Of a stretch of DNA of 64,000 nt, positions 1 through 10,539 are shown piece after piece. The stretch comes from Oikopleura dioica (lineage: Eukaryota; Chordata; Appendicularia; Copelata; Oikopleuridae): contig OU015567.1 of assembly GCA_907165135.1 (NCBI GenBank), positions 9,367,001 through 9,431,000 of the forward strand. Reading direction: 5' to 3'. The notes below the pieces were generated by a model. The model had not been told where the DNA came from. It did not search any database and saw nothing but the letters and a program-made list of their open reading frames with translations. Position 1 is the stretch's first letter; each line of letters begins with the position of its first letter. The position numbers and the translations under genes were made by a program.

Positions 1-177
1 CCGCATTATAATTTACACGATATGGAAGTGTTCATCAATTTTTAAACTCATTTTTAGTCCAAAAATGTCACTCTTGCTTTCTCGTCTTGCATTTTAACGA
101 CAACGATACAGTAATAATGCAATAACTCTAAGTACCATCGATGCAAGTCAAGAGCTTGAGTAAAAATCATTTTTGAG

Positions 178-446
178 CACTGTAAAAGCAATAAAAGAAG
201 TGAAAGATGCCGACTTCGGTGTATACAAGTGTGAACCTTCTAATGAACTTGGATCCGACCATTTCAAAGCGGTCCTTGCCCGTAAAAAGGCAAAATTTTA
301 GATACAATTTAACACTCATCCTAGGCCTTCCGAAAACCACGAACGAAGCTCAAACTCAAGCACGCAAATCGGGCCAAAATGGAGCCTCTACTCAATCTGT
401 CAATTTGCTAACGCTTGGATTCCTGCTTGCGTATCTCCTTATTTAA
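178..446 (+). CDS. 3' end of an Ig-domain, probably GPI-anchored, adhesion protein (partial)
   Basis: Only the last two exons are resolved. Exon 178-281 ends an immunoglobulin I-set domain: the stretch DADFGVYKC is the usual D-x-G-x-Y-x-C around the second disulphide cysteine and is followed by a G-strand. A 43-nt GT-AG intron (282-324) joins in phase 1 to 325-446. That exon encodes a polar linker and then a hydrophobic tail of about 15 residues that stops immediately, with no cytoplasmic segment, as in GPI-anchor signals. IgLON/neurotrimin-type cell-surface proteins have this layout. An upstream exon near 54-120 may supply the start of the same Ig domain (KNVTL-like), but I could not join it cleanly. 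The 5' part of the gene lies outside the window. Confidence 0.5.
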
Positions 447-1033
447 GAAAAAAAAACTGCTTTTCCGAAACAAAATCAGCCACGTTACCTCCACTTATTT
501 GTACAGCGTCTCAAAATTACATTCATTTTTGATAATTTAGTAGAACACATGTGACACATGTATTTACATCCCTTTTTCAAGACTAAAATAGACAAGTTGC
601 AATCCACCACTTGCCGAGGCTCCCTTGGCGTCCAAGTTCTTGCTGTAATGAATAAAATATTTCAAAAAAAAAACCTGGGTGTTGATTTTGATAAAACAAG
701 AGAGAGATATTGAGATCTTGATCTTGAGAGATTTTGATAAAAGAGGGATTGTAGAATTGAAGGCATCATGTGGCTTATCATAAAGCAGCCTTGTTTGTGT
801 TCCAGTACAATAAGTACTGGAATTTAGTTTCTGCAAAGTCCCATTCATATACTGATCGAACAAGGCAGTTGATTAAGCATCATGAGTCTACTTAGCATAT
901 GATTTTTATTTGCTTCTTGTTGAAAACGCATGGCAAATGTTGTCTAGTCACCGTGCAAATAGTGCCATGCCGTTGAAATTCAAATAGAACGTGCGTCCAG
1001 AACGAAAATTTCAATAACACACTAATTTTAAAT

Positions 1034-2112
1034 ATGCGCTTCGCAAGAGAGGTCGGAGAACTACTCGATGCCATCAAGGACAAGATCGATGGTGGAGCTG
1101 AAGGGCTCCTTGGCGATGCTGGAGATGCAGTAGCAGATGCTTTCGGCAATGTTGGAGAGAGCATCGATAAAGCTGTCGGCGGTGCTGTTGACAACGCTGG
1201 TGATGCCGTTGCAAGTGCTTTTGGCAATGCTGGAGATGTTCTTGGAGACTCATTTGAAGGTAGTATTTACGTTTTATATTTTAAGACTACCTATTCTTAT
1301 AGACATGCAAGACGTAGCTGGCGATATGGTCAAAGACATTAAAAATGCGTTTCAGCAGAAACTCAACGAATTAGATGACAAATTTGAGGATTTGGCCGAC
1401 AATATCAACTTCGGAGGTTGTTCTAATCTTCATCCGTCCAATGACTTCCCGGTAATGGAGTGGGCCGCTTGGACGATGGTCTTTCTTCCGCTCATTTCGA
1501 TCATCATCAACTGCATCTTTACGAGAAAGCAGACCAGCAAAGAAGATGATGGCGAAACATCGCCAGTCCAAAGCAAATCGGCAAAAATAAGACAAATTTA
1601 TCATTTTTTTATTGTTATTTAGGTTCACTCCTCATCTGTTGGACTTGTAGGCATTCTCTCGATGATTGCTGGAACTCTCTTCCTTATCTTCTACTACAAT
1701 GTATGTTCTGGATACTGATAAGGTTTATAGATTATTTTTAGTTCAAAAACTGTAACGAAGCTACTTTCGGAACATGCTGGAATCAAACTATGCTAAAATG
1801 GCACGTTGGAATGACCCTTGCTGTTGTTGTTGCCGGAGCCATCTGCTCGACATTGATCACGATTGTTATGATCATGCTCGTAAGTTGAAACAAGCCCTAC
1901 AAAAATGATTTTTTTAGGTCTGCCAAGGTGGTGGATGCATGCAGGCAATTTGCTTTCACATCTTCCTTCAATTCCGTAAGAAAAATTTACACAATTGTTT
2001 TCCAATAAAAACGATCATAGAAATCACACTTATCTTTGCCGCTCCTGTTGTTGCTGTTGCCTACGGATGGGACTACACTTTCGGAAGCTGCGAAATTTTG
2101 AATTTATTGTAA
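1034..2112 (+). CDS. Four-transmembrane protein with a Gly/Ala/Asp-repeat N-terminus, unknown family
   Basis: Six exons join in frame (1034-1259, 1303-1565, 1623-1700, 1742-1879, 1918-1975, 2021-2112) to give 284 residues. All introns are GT-AG and 38-57 nt long. Residues about 15-80 carry loose repeats of the type GDAGDAVADAFGN and GDAVASAFGNAGD, predicted amphipathic helix. A cysteine-bearing segment follows, then four hydrophobic stretches: WAAWTMVFLPLISI, VGLVGILSMIAGTLFLI, a long AVVVAGAICSTLITIV run, and ITLIFAAPVVAVAY near the end. Paired Cys residues between TM2 and TM3 suggest a disulphide-bonded extracellular loop. I do not recognise the family; a tetraspan or MARVEL-like fold is only a guess. 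An AATAAA overlaps the stop codon. SPATA17 starts 63 nt downstream on the same strand. Confidence 0.6.
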
Positions 2113-2175
2113 ATAAAGTGTCTCTAGAACCGAAGTGTTGTTCATCTCAATAATTGACAGACTGCTCAGTTTAAA

Positions 2176-3268
2176 ATGAGCCATTATCTATCCCAAAAGG
2201 ATGATTTTGATATAATCGACCACATTTACAGACTTGGTCAAGATGCTGAGAAGCAAAGATTCAAGGAATATGTCTCGGCGACGAGAATGCAAAAATGGTG
2301 GCGCGGACGCGCAGCCCGACTGAAAATCAAAAACGTGGTCGAGGCTGCGTCTACTGTCAGCCGATTTCTGGGCACAATCAAAGCGAAAAAGATTCTGATG
2401 CGATGTATAAAAAAGACAGTTCTGGAAGATCAGCGAAAATACTTTGACAGCAAGATTGTTAAATTTCAAGCTTTATGGCGAGGATACGCGAGTCGGAAGA
2501 ACATATTCTGGTATTATCAGTGGAAACGTGACCTTGCGGTAAGTCGAACGTTCAGATTTTACAGCTAACAAATATTAAAGAATCTTGAAGTCATGAACGA
2601 AATCACCTTGCGAAATCTGGAGCAGTATCAAATCCGTAAAAAGCTTGATGAACTCGAAGAAAATGAACAAAAAAGAGTCGAAAAACGTGAATCCGCCAAA
2701 AAGCGATCTAACTACGAGCCTATCAATTATCTCACGTGTTCTTCGACAAAAATAGTAGACACCAGCAATGTTATTCACAAGAAAAAGCGCTGCGAAATTA
2801 TCCCTACCTGCATGATAAACGTATTCGAGGAGAAAGAAAAGAAACCGCCCGTTCAACTGAAACCGATAAAAGCACGTGGTAGACCAAAAGGGCCATTTAG
2901 AAGTGAGGAAGCCGTCACAATGCAGAAGACACGAGCACCCAGTCCGACTTTGAGAGTAGCAACACCCTTTGACCTTCAGGATGAAAGCAAACGATTCGAA
3001 AAGAAAATTAAATGGATAAACAGAATTCAAGATCCGATGGTAAGCAACAAAAAGTTTCCTTACTTATCTCTACTTTCAGAAATTCGCAACAATGTCAAAA
3101 GCATCATATGAACGAACTCTGTGGGGCCTAACGCCGTACAATCCACGTGACCTGACAAGCTGCAATTTACGCGAGGAATACGAAGACCCCTTCCGACCAA
3201 AGTTCAGATCCCAAGTTCCTAACATACCGATCTTTGACCGACTGGGTCGATCCTATGATGAAAGATAA
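2176..3268 (+). CDS. SPATA17: Spermatogenesis-associated protein 17 (IQ-motif protein)
   Basis: Three exons (2176-2538, 2581-3039, 3080-3268) encode 336 residues. The N-terminal third holds IQ calmodulin-binding motifs: ATRMQKWWRGRAARLKI at about residue 35, and VKFQALWRGYASRKNIFWYY at about 95. A charged coiled-coil segment follows (NLEQYQIRKKLDELEENEQK), then a GPFRSEEAV ... PTLRVATPFDLQDE segment that matches the conserved C-terminal half of vertebrate SPATA17 (GPFR ... EPTLRVAEPIDEL). The protein ends IFDRLGRSYDER, like the FELFSKYGKLYSK end of the human protein. In vertebrates it is a ciliary/axonemal calmodulin-binding protein of testis. ATG 2176 is the first in-frame Met. It lies 63 nt after the stop of the four-TM gene, with acceptor-like TTGACAG and CTCAG between, so the two may form an operon. 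Confidence 0.85.
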
Positions 3269-3794
3269 ACGTCGTATCTATTAGACGCTTTTATGTAAAT
3301 AAATTATTTAATCCATTGCCGAACAAGAACTTGATTGCCGCGAGTGTACCCGAGGAAATCAAGGAAGAAAATTTTCCATATTTTTCAAAGTTTTATTAGA
3401 TAATTGAGGAAGCCGCAGAAGATAAAGATTTTTACAAACTTATAAATTGACAAATTTCTATCGAACTTTAGACAAAACGGTCTACTCCATGAGTTTGAGG
3501 TGATCAAGTTTTGCGATAGCCAGTAAATATTTAAAGATAGATTCAGTATTTGAGATGTCTGCCCCTTATTTGCAATTAGGCAAATGATGAATTATATTTA
3601 AAAACAATAGGATGAAATTTACAATGTAAATTTTACATTAAAATGAGATACTTTGATTGAAATAAGAAACAAGGAAAAATAAGGAGATAAAGGAAAAAGT
3701 ATTTACTTTTAATGAATTTTAATGAAAGAGAAAGCTGGAGAATCCTAAAAATATGAAAAGATAGAAGAGATAAATACTTTTAAAAGAATAGGAC
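3269..3794. other. AT-rich spacer
   Basis: An AATAAA at 3298 probably polyadenylates SPATA17. The rest is A/T-rich with no open frame or repeat that I can support. It separates convergent genes: SPATA17 on plus, the gene ending at 3795 on minus. Confidence 0.6.
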
Positions 3795-4855
3795 TCAGTT
3801 CATGACATGAAATTTAAAATCATCATCATCGGACACTGGTTCTTGTTTAGTTTCAGTTTTAATCGACTGATCATCGTAGATCTTGCATTCGATGGTCTCC
3901 GTCTCTTCTTTTACTTCTAATTTTGTTTCTTCTTTGACACTTTCGTGAACCACGATGGTTAACGAGGTGTCATCGTTGATTTCCGGATCGTCGTTCAGGA
4001 GAGAGCTCTTTCGTGGCTGCACGGGATCAATGATTGGAATCTTGGTTCTGCCGGTTAGCTTGTCGGTGTATTCCAGGCCTTGTGGAAGTTCGGAGATTTT
4101 CGCGAGGTCGATTCTGTCCTGTAGTTGATTTTCAAGGTAGTCGTTGTTGTTGACTTGGTATGCGGTAAGTTCGACAAATTCTTCCGCCGGCCCGCGCGTC
4201 ATTTCTTCGTGAATTCGGAGTCGTTTAGCATCTTGGTGGTATTCTAACCTATCGACGCGTTTTTGGTTTTTGTTGAATTGCGGGACCGTCAGTGTTCCCT
4301 TGATCCTCTTGTCATCCCCATCCACTGGTCGTGGGTAGAGATCGTATTCGCTCACATTCAAAGCATTGACTTTCTTTGGATTGCAAGTGTGGATGTGCTT
4401 GTAGGGATTGAAGTGAACATATTTGAAATCGGCGAGATTGAAGTCGTTGGGATTGTTCTTCAAAAATTCGTAGTAGGACTTTGGATCAAGGGGCGGGCCA
4501 CTGAAAGATTCCGGAAAGACGATCCCGATTGCGGAGAGGCATTTTTTCTGGATGCAGCGGAGAATGCAAGAGTTCTGAGAAAATAATTAGGGGCCGGTAG
4601 TAATAAATTAATTACCTTAGATTTCGATGTTGATTTGACTCTCAGCGTCGTTATGTACAGTTCTCCTTCGATTTCCAAATGAAAATGTATCGCACCGTGT
4701 TTAGATACACCGACGGCGTACATGTTCGGATGTTTCTGAGTGCCAGTATTTCTTTTCGGGATTCTCGCTAGAATTTCCTCCGAATTCATGATTTCCAACG
4801 CAATCTGAAATAACTGGTTTGAAAGATCGGGGCTTTCATAGAGAAGATTAGTCAT
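3795..4855 (-). CDS. Unrecognised protein with acidic, lysine-rich C-terminal tail
   Basis: Two exons (4616-4855 and 3795-4574) are separated by a 41-nt GT-AG intron (4575-4615) in phase 0, giving 339 residues. ATG 4855 is chosen because the open frame continues upstream only to a non-ATG codon. A pyrimidine-rich AG (TTTTTCTTGAG, about 4882) just upstream could be a trans- or cis-splice acceptor. The N-terminal half is mixed alpha/beta, with a Cys cluster (NSCILRCIQKKC) right after the intron. The C-terminal third is rich in Glu/Asp/Lys and low complexity (VKEETKLEVKEETETIECK), with a DDDD run near the end. A nuclear role would fit the charged tail, but this is inference; no family was recognised. 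Confidence 0.6.
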
Positions 4856-5299
4856 ACTTTCTTTAGGAACAAGTTCCCTCAAGAAAAATAAAGTTGAATC
4901 AGTAAGCCATCAGAGAGTTCTGTAAAAATAGCCAGGCCTTCTGATTTCATATACACTTATGATTTACGTTAAATGAATGTGCGTGTATTAACAAAACGAT
5001 ACAGAGAATCTCTTATTTTACGACATCATTAGCCGTAACGAATACTTTGAATTGTTAAAATACTCAAGAAGATAAATGAAAATTGCCATTTATGAGAAGA
5101 TGATGGCAGTATAACTGGAGCTTTAAAAAAAGAAAGGAAATGTCAGCGATAAAAGACTTAATAAGAGACTTAGTAAGTCATCGGCTCCTGGAATTTTCGA
5201 GGATTGGAGCGTGCTGGCATGAAATTTCCTCGAGGAGCCCCTCGACCTCGGCTATTTCAGGTGTCCATTTTGTTTCAAAAGTTTTTTTTTCTTGGGCAA
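4856..5299. other. Spacer between two minus-strand genes
   Basis: About 440 nt, AT-rich. No open frame with a plausible start or splice context was found. It would hold the 3' UTR of the SAFB-like gene and the promoter or intercistronic region of the gene at 3795-4855. Confidence 0.5.
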
Positions 5300-6952
5300 T
5301 CAAACACCATTCCTGCTACTTCCTCTGAAATGTCCACTGCCTCGTCCACGCGCTCCGGGCACAGTTCCCCGCGCCGAGTATCCCCCTCGACCTCTAGTTG
5401 GTGCAGTTCCGGTTCGTCGATTAGGCATCATCGGCTCGTAGTGCGGGTTTCCATCGTTAGGAATTGTTCGTGTTACTCCAACGGGCTCTGAAGCAGCCAT
5501 TTTCTTTCTGGCGTATTCAGACTCGAATTTTTCCGGTTCAGGCATGTAGTCAGGTTCATTGGGGACAGAAACGCGGATCCCATCGCCAGTTGCTCGAGCT
5601 TCTCGGGTGTCGCTTAAATTATTCCTTGAAACTGGTCGGAAATAAACAATTTCATACTTATCTTTCATAGCTGCTCGTTCCTCTTCGAGAGCTTTGTTCA
5701 TTTTATTGCGCGCTGTGACCAGCTTGGCCTTCGTTTCTGCTTTCTCTCTCGTGAGTCTTTTCTGTTTCGATTCGTCAGCTCTCTTTTCATCTCTGTAATC
5801 TCTGATGGACCGGCGCGTACTGATCAGCTTCCTTTCATTATCTCGCTTCTCTTTGGTGTATCTCACGGCCGCTTCAAGATCATTGTCGACTAAAAGTTTT
5901 AAAGTTAAAGAAAACTTACGATTTCTATTTTTTATCTCTCGACTCACTGTTTCTTTTCATTCTAGAGATGTCCTGGCGAACAGATCTGTATTTAGACTGC
6001 GTTTCATTTTTCTTTTTGCGTTTTTCGCTGATCGTCTTGTCCATTTCTTCAATCTTCTTCATCAGCGCCGCAAGCTCGTCATTTTTATCCTCGTTGGTGA
6101 GATCGATGAGCGTTTTTCGTCGAGTAGGGTCGTTGTCTTGCACTGAAGATTCATTTTATAGACGGATATTGATTCAAAAAAGCTTACCGCAAATGTCCAC
6201 AATATTCCCGCAGAGTTCGCCATTCAGTTTGCTGTGGAGAGTTTGGGCGTCTACGAGACATAAGAATTATAATCCAAATCGACCAAGAGGAATTACCTTT
6301 TGATGATTCACAAGATAGCAAAATCGCCGTCTCGTTTTTATTCTTCGCGAATTTGATGCCACAGCGAATTCCAAATTTTCGAATAGCACGTGCCGCCGTT
6401 TTTGGTTCAAGATCGTTTCTGACTTTTGTGATCCAAAGGATCTTCATATTTTCGTCAATTTCCATCTCCTCGCTCTCGTGATGGATATCTTCAGAAAAAT
6501 CGAGCTCATCAAGGTTAACTTCGTCTTCATTCATTTGGAGATTATCACATTGGCTGTCTGCGTCCTCGCAAGATTCATAATCAGCGATTCTTGCCAAGGG
6601 TTCGTCGTCGTCATTGTGAATTTCTTGGACTTCATTGTCCTCTGCGTCCATGGCAGCAGATACTTGTTCGTTTTCTTCGACAATAGACAGTTCTGATATA
6701 TTTCATAATATGAAAATACCGTAAGAATATATTATTACCTGGTTCGGAATTAGAAAATTCATCAGAAGATTGTTTTCGCTGGGGGACATCAGCAGCAGCA
6801 AAATCGTAGGTATCGGGATCAAAGTCATTGTCTTCGATCCAGTCGGATAATCTTTGGAGAAGTTCAGCTTTCTTGCCCTCCGTACTTTCGTGTCGGGCAG
6901 CAAGTGCTTCACGGATTTCTGCTACTTTGAGATCAGTCAACAATTTCACCAT
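5300..6952 (-). CDS. SAFB-like nuclear RNA/DNA-binding protein (SAP, RRM, coiled coil, RG-rich tail)
   Basis: Five exons join in phase (6739-6952, 6297-6692, 6188-6250, 5948-6142, 5300-5889), about 470-485 residues. Residues 1-40 form a SAP domain (LLTDLKVAEIREALAARH, KKAELLQRLSDWI), a scaffold-attachment DNA-binding helix pair. A long acidic stretch follows. Then comes a diverged RRM: KILWITKV as RNP2-like strand, and CESSKDAQTLHSKLNGELCG across the exon 2/3 junction as the end of the fold. Next is a Lys/Glu/Arg coiled coil, then an RGG-type tail (TRGRGGYSARGTVPGARGRG). This order is that of SAFB/SLTM, which tether chromatin and RNA processing. A 45-nt GT-AG segment (5613-5657) inside the last exon is in frame and stop-free, so it may be a further intron. 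The ATG lies 57 nt after the stop of the gene at 7010-8181, with TTTTTAG just before it, as in operons. Confidence 0.7.
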
Positions 6953-7009
6953 CACAAAATCCTTCTAAAAAGTTCAGATTAAAAATAAGGATTATCGTTG
7001 CTTAAAGTT
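6953..7009 (-). promoter_or_regulatory. Intercistronic spacer with probable trans-splice acceptor
   Basis: Only 57 nt separate the upstream stop codon (7010) from the SAFB-like ATG (6952). The sequence CTTTTTAG lies 13 nt before the ATG with no room for a promoter. This fits spliced-leader trans-splicing in a two-gene operon. It is inference from spacing and motif; no transcript evidence was available. Confidence 0.55.
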
Positions 7010-8181
7010 TTAATTGAAGAGACACTGGCTATGAGCTTGACTAGGCTCTTTTTGAGTGCTGCAGAAAGCGGGAGATGCAGGATAACTGTCAGAGATATCA
7101 AACGAGTGCTGAGTCGATTCTGTAATTGAAAAAGGGCAGCTATCTTCGATTTCCATCGTAAGGTTTTTATTCGGATCTTCATCCTCGTTTGACTCAACTG
7201 GAGTCGGCGAGATAATTTCCAGGGGCGGACTGGACGGTGGTGTTTCTTCCAATGCTAACGAAGGTATTCGTGGGGGGCTTTCTTCGTCTTCTAACCATGG
7301 CTGTTGATTTCGAGTCCTTTGGTTTTACCCGGCATTTTTTGCCGGGCAACCCACAGATTTTTCTACGGGTTACTCGCGCGGAGACCCGTGCGAGTAAATC
7401 GAGTAAATGGGTAAAGGATAATCGCGAGCTACTCGCGAAAATTTCGACTAGAAAGAAGAAAATTTGCTCGTCTGATTGGCTCTCGAAAAAGGGTTGCGGG
7501 TAATCGCGAGCTACTCGGCGGAAAGGAGAAAACAGGTAGCGCGGGTAGCCCGTGAAAAGACTCTCCGTGCGAGTAACCCGCTGTAAAATCTGCGGGTTGC
7601 CCGGAAAAAAAGGCCGGGTAAAACCAAAGGACTCAAAATCAACAGCCATGCTTCTAACGGCAAATCTTCCATCGTATATTCAGCGATTGGAATCGTAGTT
7701 TGAGATGCTTCTGCAGACCAGCTTGGCTCCTCATTGAAATCTGAATAAGAGCTCACAAGATTTTGAAGAAACGACGATTATACCTCCAGTGACAACAATT
7801 TTGTATCGCCCGAGAAAGATTCGAATGGTCTTTGGGTTGATTTCCTTGGGAATATTGAAGCGTTTTTTCCAAAGCTGTTTCTGTGAATAATCCATGCACT
7901 TTATGATCACGGCCTCCTCGAATGTACCGCAGGAAATGTGCAACTCGCCAGCATCTTCAGTGAAATCAAGCATTTGCGTCCAGTGCTGATTTAGCCGCAG
8001 TTTTGTGTAGCTACGGATGATTGGAAGATCCTCTGTGAAAAAGCTGATCCTGTAAAAATGTTTTACAAATGATATCAAGAAAACCTTTCCTTGTCTCCAT
8101 GGATTGTGTTTGATCAACCAGTTTGCCTCCCCAATCCTTTGCATCCCCGAAAAGCCCTGCTTCTCCGAAATCAACTTCCAT
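7010..8181 (-). pseudogene. Unnamed gene interrupted in a coding exon by a hAT-type MITE
   Basis: Exon 1 (8090-8181, start MEVDFGEAGLFGDA), exon 2 (7784-8049) and exon 3 (7010-7740) read as one protein only if the 355-bp element at 7296-7650 plus one 8-bp target-site copy is ignored. Those 363 nt are a multiple of three, and the host frame is identical on both sides (...MEDLPLE | DEESPPRIP...), but the element itself has stops. Intron 1 (8050-8089, 40 nt) works only as GA-AG (AAG|GAAAGG). The middle of the protein (LWKKRFNIPKEINPKTIRI) weakly recalls alpha-crystallin/p23-like beta-sandwich proteins. The C-terminal third is Pro/Ser/Glu-rich and looks disordered, so truncation there may be tolerated. 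It may be a null or truncated allele in this haplotype. Probable first gene of an operon with the SAFB-like gene. Confidence 0.55.
7288..7658. mobile_element. hAT-type MITE with 8-bp target-site duplication, inside a coding exon
   Basis: The element 7296-7650 is flanked by CTTCTAAC at 7288-7295 and again at 7651-7658. Its ends are inverted repeats of about 38 bp, starting CATGGCTGTTGATTT and continuing through GAGTCCTTTGGTTTTACC, with one or two mismatches. The interior is GC-richer, with repeated blocks such as ATCGCGAGCTACTCG and CCGCTGT/GCGGGTTGCC that also pair imperfectly. An 8-bp duplication with short terminal repeats and no transposase frame is typical of non-autonomous hAT elements. 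The sharp target duplication and the intact host frame around it point to a recent insertion. Confidence 0.85.
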
Positions 8182-8459
8182 GGTTTTTCTCTTTTCAATT
8201 TGATATTTGAAATGCTTTTTTCAAAAATCAATCCGCTATTACAGCTCGTTCATTTCCTGCCGATAACGTGAGATTATCAAAATTCCTCTTCCTTTCAATC
8301 AGTTAGGTCGCGAGAAACGCGTTCTCGAACGCGTTGATTGAGGATTCAATGATGCGGCTTTTCCGCTAATCTAGAGATCTGAGGAAAGAAGGTGTGAAGA
8401 CTCAAACTGGGTCACACTGGGAGCGCTCCTGAAATTTCAACCGCTGCTAAAAATAGAAA
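8182..8459. promoter_or_regulatory. Divergent intergenic region with CGCGTTCTCG-type palindromic block
   Basis: These 278 nt separate the starts of two divergent genes, so promoters for both should lie here. Around 8308-8335 the sequence GCGAGAAACGCGTTCTCGAACGCG contains overlapping inverted CGCGTTC/GAACGCG copies. It stands out in an otherwise AT-rich stretch. No TATA box was seen. The regulatory role is inference. Confidence 0.3.
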
Positions 8460-8966
8460 ATGCAGGAGAGCGCCACCAGTTTTGATGGCTCTAGGCGAAG
8501 CTCTGGGGGAGATATAAGCATGCCCAGCGGGGAATGTCTCATTTATATCGTTATTAATCAAAAGAACAATTTACCCTCTTTTATCATGAACAGCGATGCG
8601 TGTGAGAAGACCGGATTCGAGTTCCTCAAGACGGCGGGATCGTTTATTCTCGAGCTCACCGACCTCACTGCGAAGAAAAGCGCCGAAAAAAAACCTTTCG
8701 GCAGAAAATGGATGACAAGTTATGAAAAACTGGATGCGCTGCTCGATGAAGTAAAGAACCTTGTGATTCTGCTTCCAGGAGACAGCTTTCAAGACTGGGA
8801 TTTCACCGGGAATCTTGAGACAAATAAGATCGAGATCCACACTATCGAGGGAAAACACAATCGGAGAATTTTCTTCAGACAGATTGATGAAGTTGTTACT
8901 GCCGAAATTGCTGTAAACTTTGATGAGGAACACATTTCTGTTGACTTCTACGACTATTTTTTGTAA
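8460..8966 (+). CDS. Single-exon protein of 168 residues, unknown family
   Basis: ATG 8460 opens a frame of 168 codons ending at 8966, followed by AATAAA (8965-8970) that overlaps the stop. It is intronless, unlike most neighbours. The first 25 residues are Ser/Gly-rich and look disordered. The rest alternates hydrophobic and charged residues as in a compact alpha/beta domain (LIYIVINQK, FILELTDL, LVILLPGDSFQDWDF, FFRQIDEVVTAEIAVNF), ending VDFYDYFL. Acceptor-like AG dinucleotides precede the ATG, so a 5' non-coding exon or leader splice is possible. No recognised motif. Confidence 0.55.
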   Translation: MQESATSFDGSRRSSGGDISMPSGECLIYIVINQKNNLPSFIMNSDACEKTGFEFLKTAGSFILELTDLTAKKSAEKKPFGRKWMTSYEKLDALLDEVKNLVILLPGDSFQDWDFTGNLETNKIEIHTIEGKHNRRIFFRQIDEVVTAEIAVNFDEEHISVDFYDYFL

Positions 8967-9225
8967 ATAAATTCAAATAAACGAGAATCGAGTTTTGAAA
9001 CTATCATTTTATTTGAATAAGGCCTGAAAGCAGAGTAGCAAGTTGCGGGAATACGCATCTTCTTGGGATAAATGTAATTGATGAAAGAAAATTGTCATGA
9101 AAGAGAAGAAGCTAGAATTATTTTTTAGTTCACAGAAAAAGTGGTTAGGCGTGTAATGAAAAACAGGATCCTCCTGCGCTTCTGGGCGAAGAAAAAGAAC
9201 TACAGTTGATTCGAGGTGAGGGTGT

Positions 9226-10447
9226 TTAGACGATTGGGAAAGACGCGCAAGTAGCAATGCCGCACATGTTCTCTCCTCGTTTGATTTTGAAGAAGCCTTC
9301 ATCTCCCCACTCGGCGCCCCAAGAATTCTTGACGATGTAGTAAGGGGTATTACACTTTTTGCACGTTCCATAGCCGACAGCGAGGACGGCGTGGTTCACA
9401 TCGGTTGGCCCGGATCCGCATGTGTCTGAAACAGTAAGATTAGCAAGAATGAGTCGAGTTTTTTTTTAACCTGATTGGTAAACGCCTTCTTTGTAAAATC
9501 GGAAACCATCGACGACCTCGAACACGACGGAAACTGGATTAAAATAAGCAAGAGCAATGGTCAGTTGATCCTCGTCCGTTTCAGTAATGTTGAAAACTTC
9601 TCGAACAGTTCCAGCAGTTTTGGTCGGGTCGAACTCGCAGAGACCTTCTTCGGCATGATACGCGTAGTCTTTTTCTTCTTCCAAACCTCCGATGTAGCTA
9701 AATAATGAAGTTAAATAGGGATAGTATCGTGATTATCCTACTGGATATATTCGAAGGCGTGGGAAGGCAAACCACCGTTGCAACCATGATTGTCGAAATC
9801 TTGAGCACAGTCGACCAACTGCTGCTCGGACAAGTTGAATGCCTGGTTGTGGTGAATTAAATGGGCAGATTCCAGACAACCAGTGGTGGAAAATGTCCAA
9901 CAGGACCCGCAGTGGCCTTGGTTTTTGACTGGAGAAACTCCACCGTGCTCTCGCCAGTCGAAGTTTTCAGGAAGGGAGAGGACGTCGATGTCAAGATGTC
10001 GGGTGGAGGTGGCGGAGCAGTCTTGGTTTACCATCAGATATTGGGACTGGAATTCCGCGAAGGAAAGATCAGCATCCTATATTTTTGATTTAAATATATT
10101 GTGATGAGATGGTCTTACGAAGTTCAATCCCATTTTCCAAGTAACATCTTCGCGCTGATTATGCTGCATAATCATTTCATAGTTCTTGCTAAACGTCTGC
10201 GCCCTCAATCTTCTTTCCTCCGCAGTTTTATACTTCTTCGCGAAGTCATTTTCGTATTTTCGAAAAGCGCGAAGGTTGGCCACGTCGACCCCGAGCTTGG
10301 CAGCTGAAAAATGAGTTCTAACTTGGTGCTTTCGCCTGTCAAAGAGGGCGAATTCAACTCACCTTCAGCAAAATCATTTTGCATTTGGAAGAAGTTGGAG
10401 CTGACGCGGGCCATCGCCCCGGCCGCCAAAATCGCAAAAAGTTTCAT
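9226..10447 (-). CDS. CTSH: Cathepsin H-like papain-family cysteine protease
   Basis: Five exons (10363-10447, 10119-10303, 9742-10076, 9471-9697, 9226-9425) join in phase to 343 residues. The N-terminus [13 protein letters not shown] is a signal peptide, followed by an I29 propeptide helix region. [13 protein letters not shown] matches the octapeptide mini-chain region of cathepsin H (human PQNCSAT). That mini-chain stays disulphide-linked and turns the enzyme into an aminopeptidase. Catalytic sites are present: Gln and Cys in [16 protein letters not shown], His in [12 protein letters not shown], Asn in [32 protein letters not shown] and the end [12 protein letters not shown] also match CTSH more closely than cathepsin L. 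It is a lysosomal thiol protease. TTTTTAG lies 18 nt before the ATG, and the small gene at 10540-10923 ends 92 nt upstream. Confidence 0.92.
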
Positions 10448-10539
10448 TTTCTCCTTCGATTATCTAAAAAGCAATGGATAATCTCTTGAATATTATTTAC
10501 ATATTATTGTATTGCACACAAGAAAATAACTGTCTCTTT

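Noticed and set aside
7194-7649. Long minus-strand frame (and a mirrored plus-strand frame) beginning MAVDFESFGF
   Set aside because: Both lie inside the inverted-repeat MITE and start from the same terminal repeat read on opposite strands. There are no transposase motifs.
8046-8090. Canonical 35-nt GT-AG intron (GTTTTC ... ACAG) in the MITE-bearing gene
   Set aside because: It shifts the frame and hits a stop; only the GA donor five bases upstream keeps the protein continuous.
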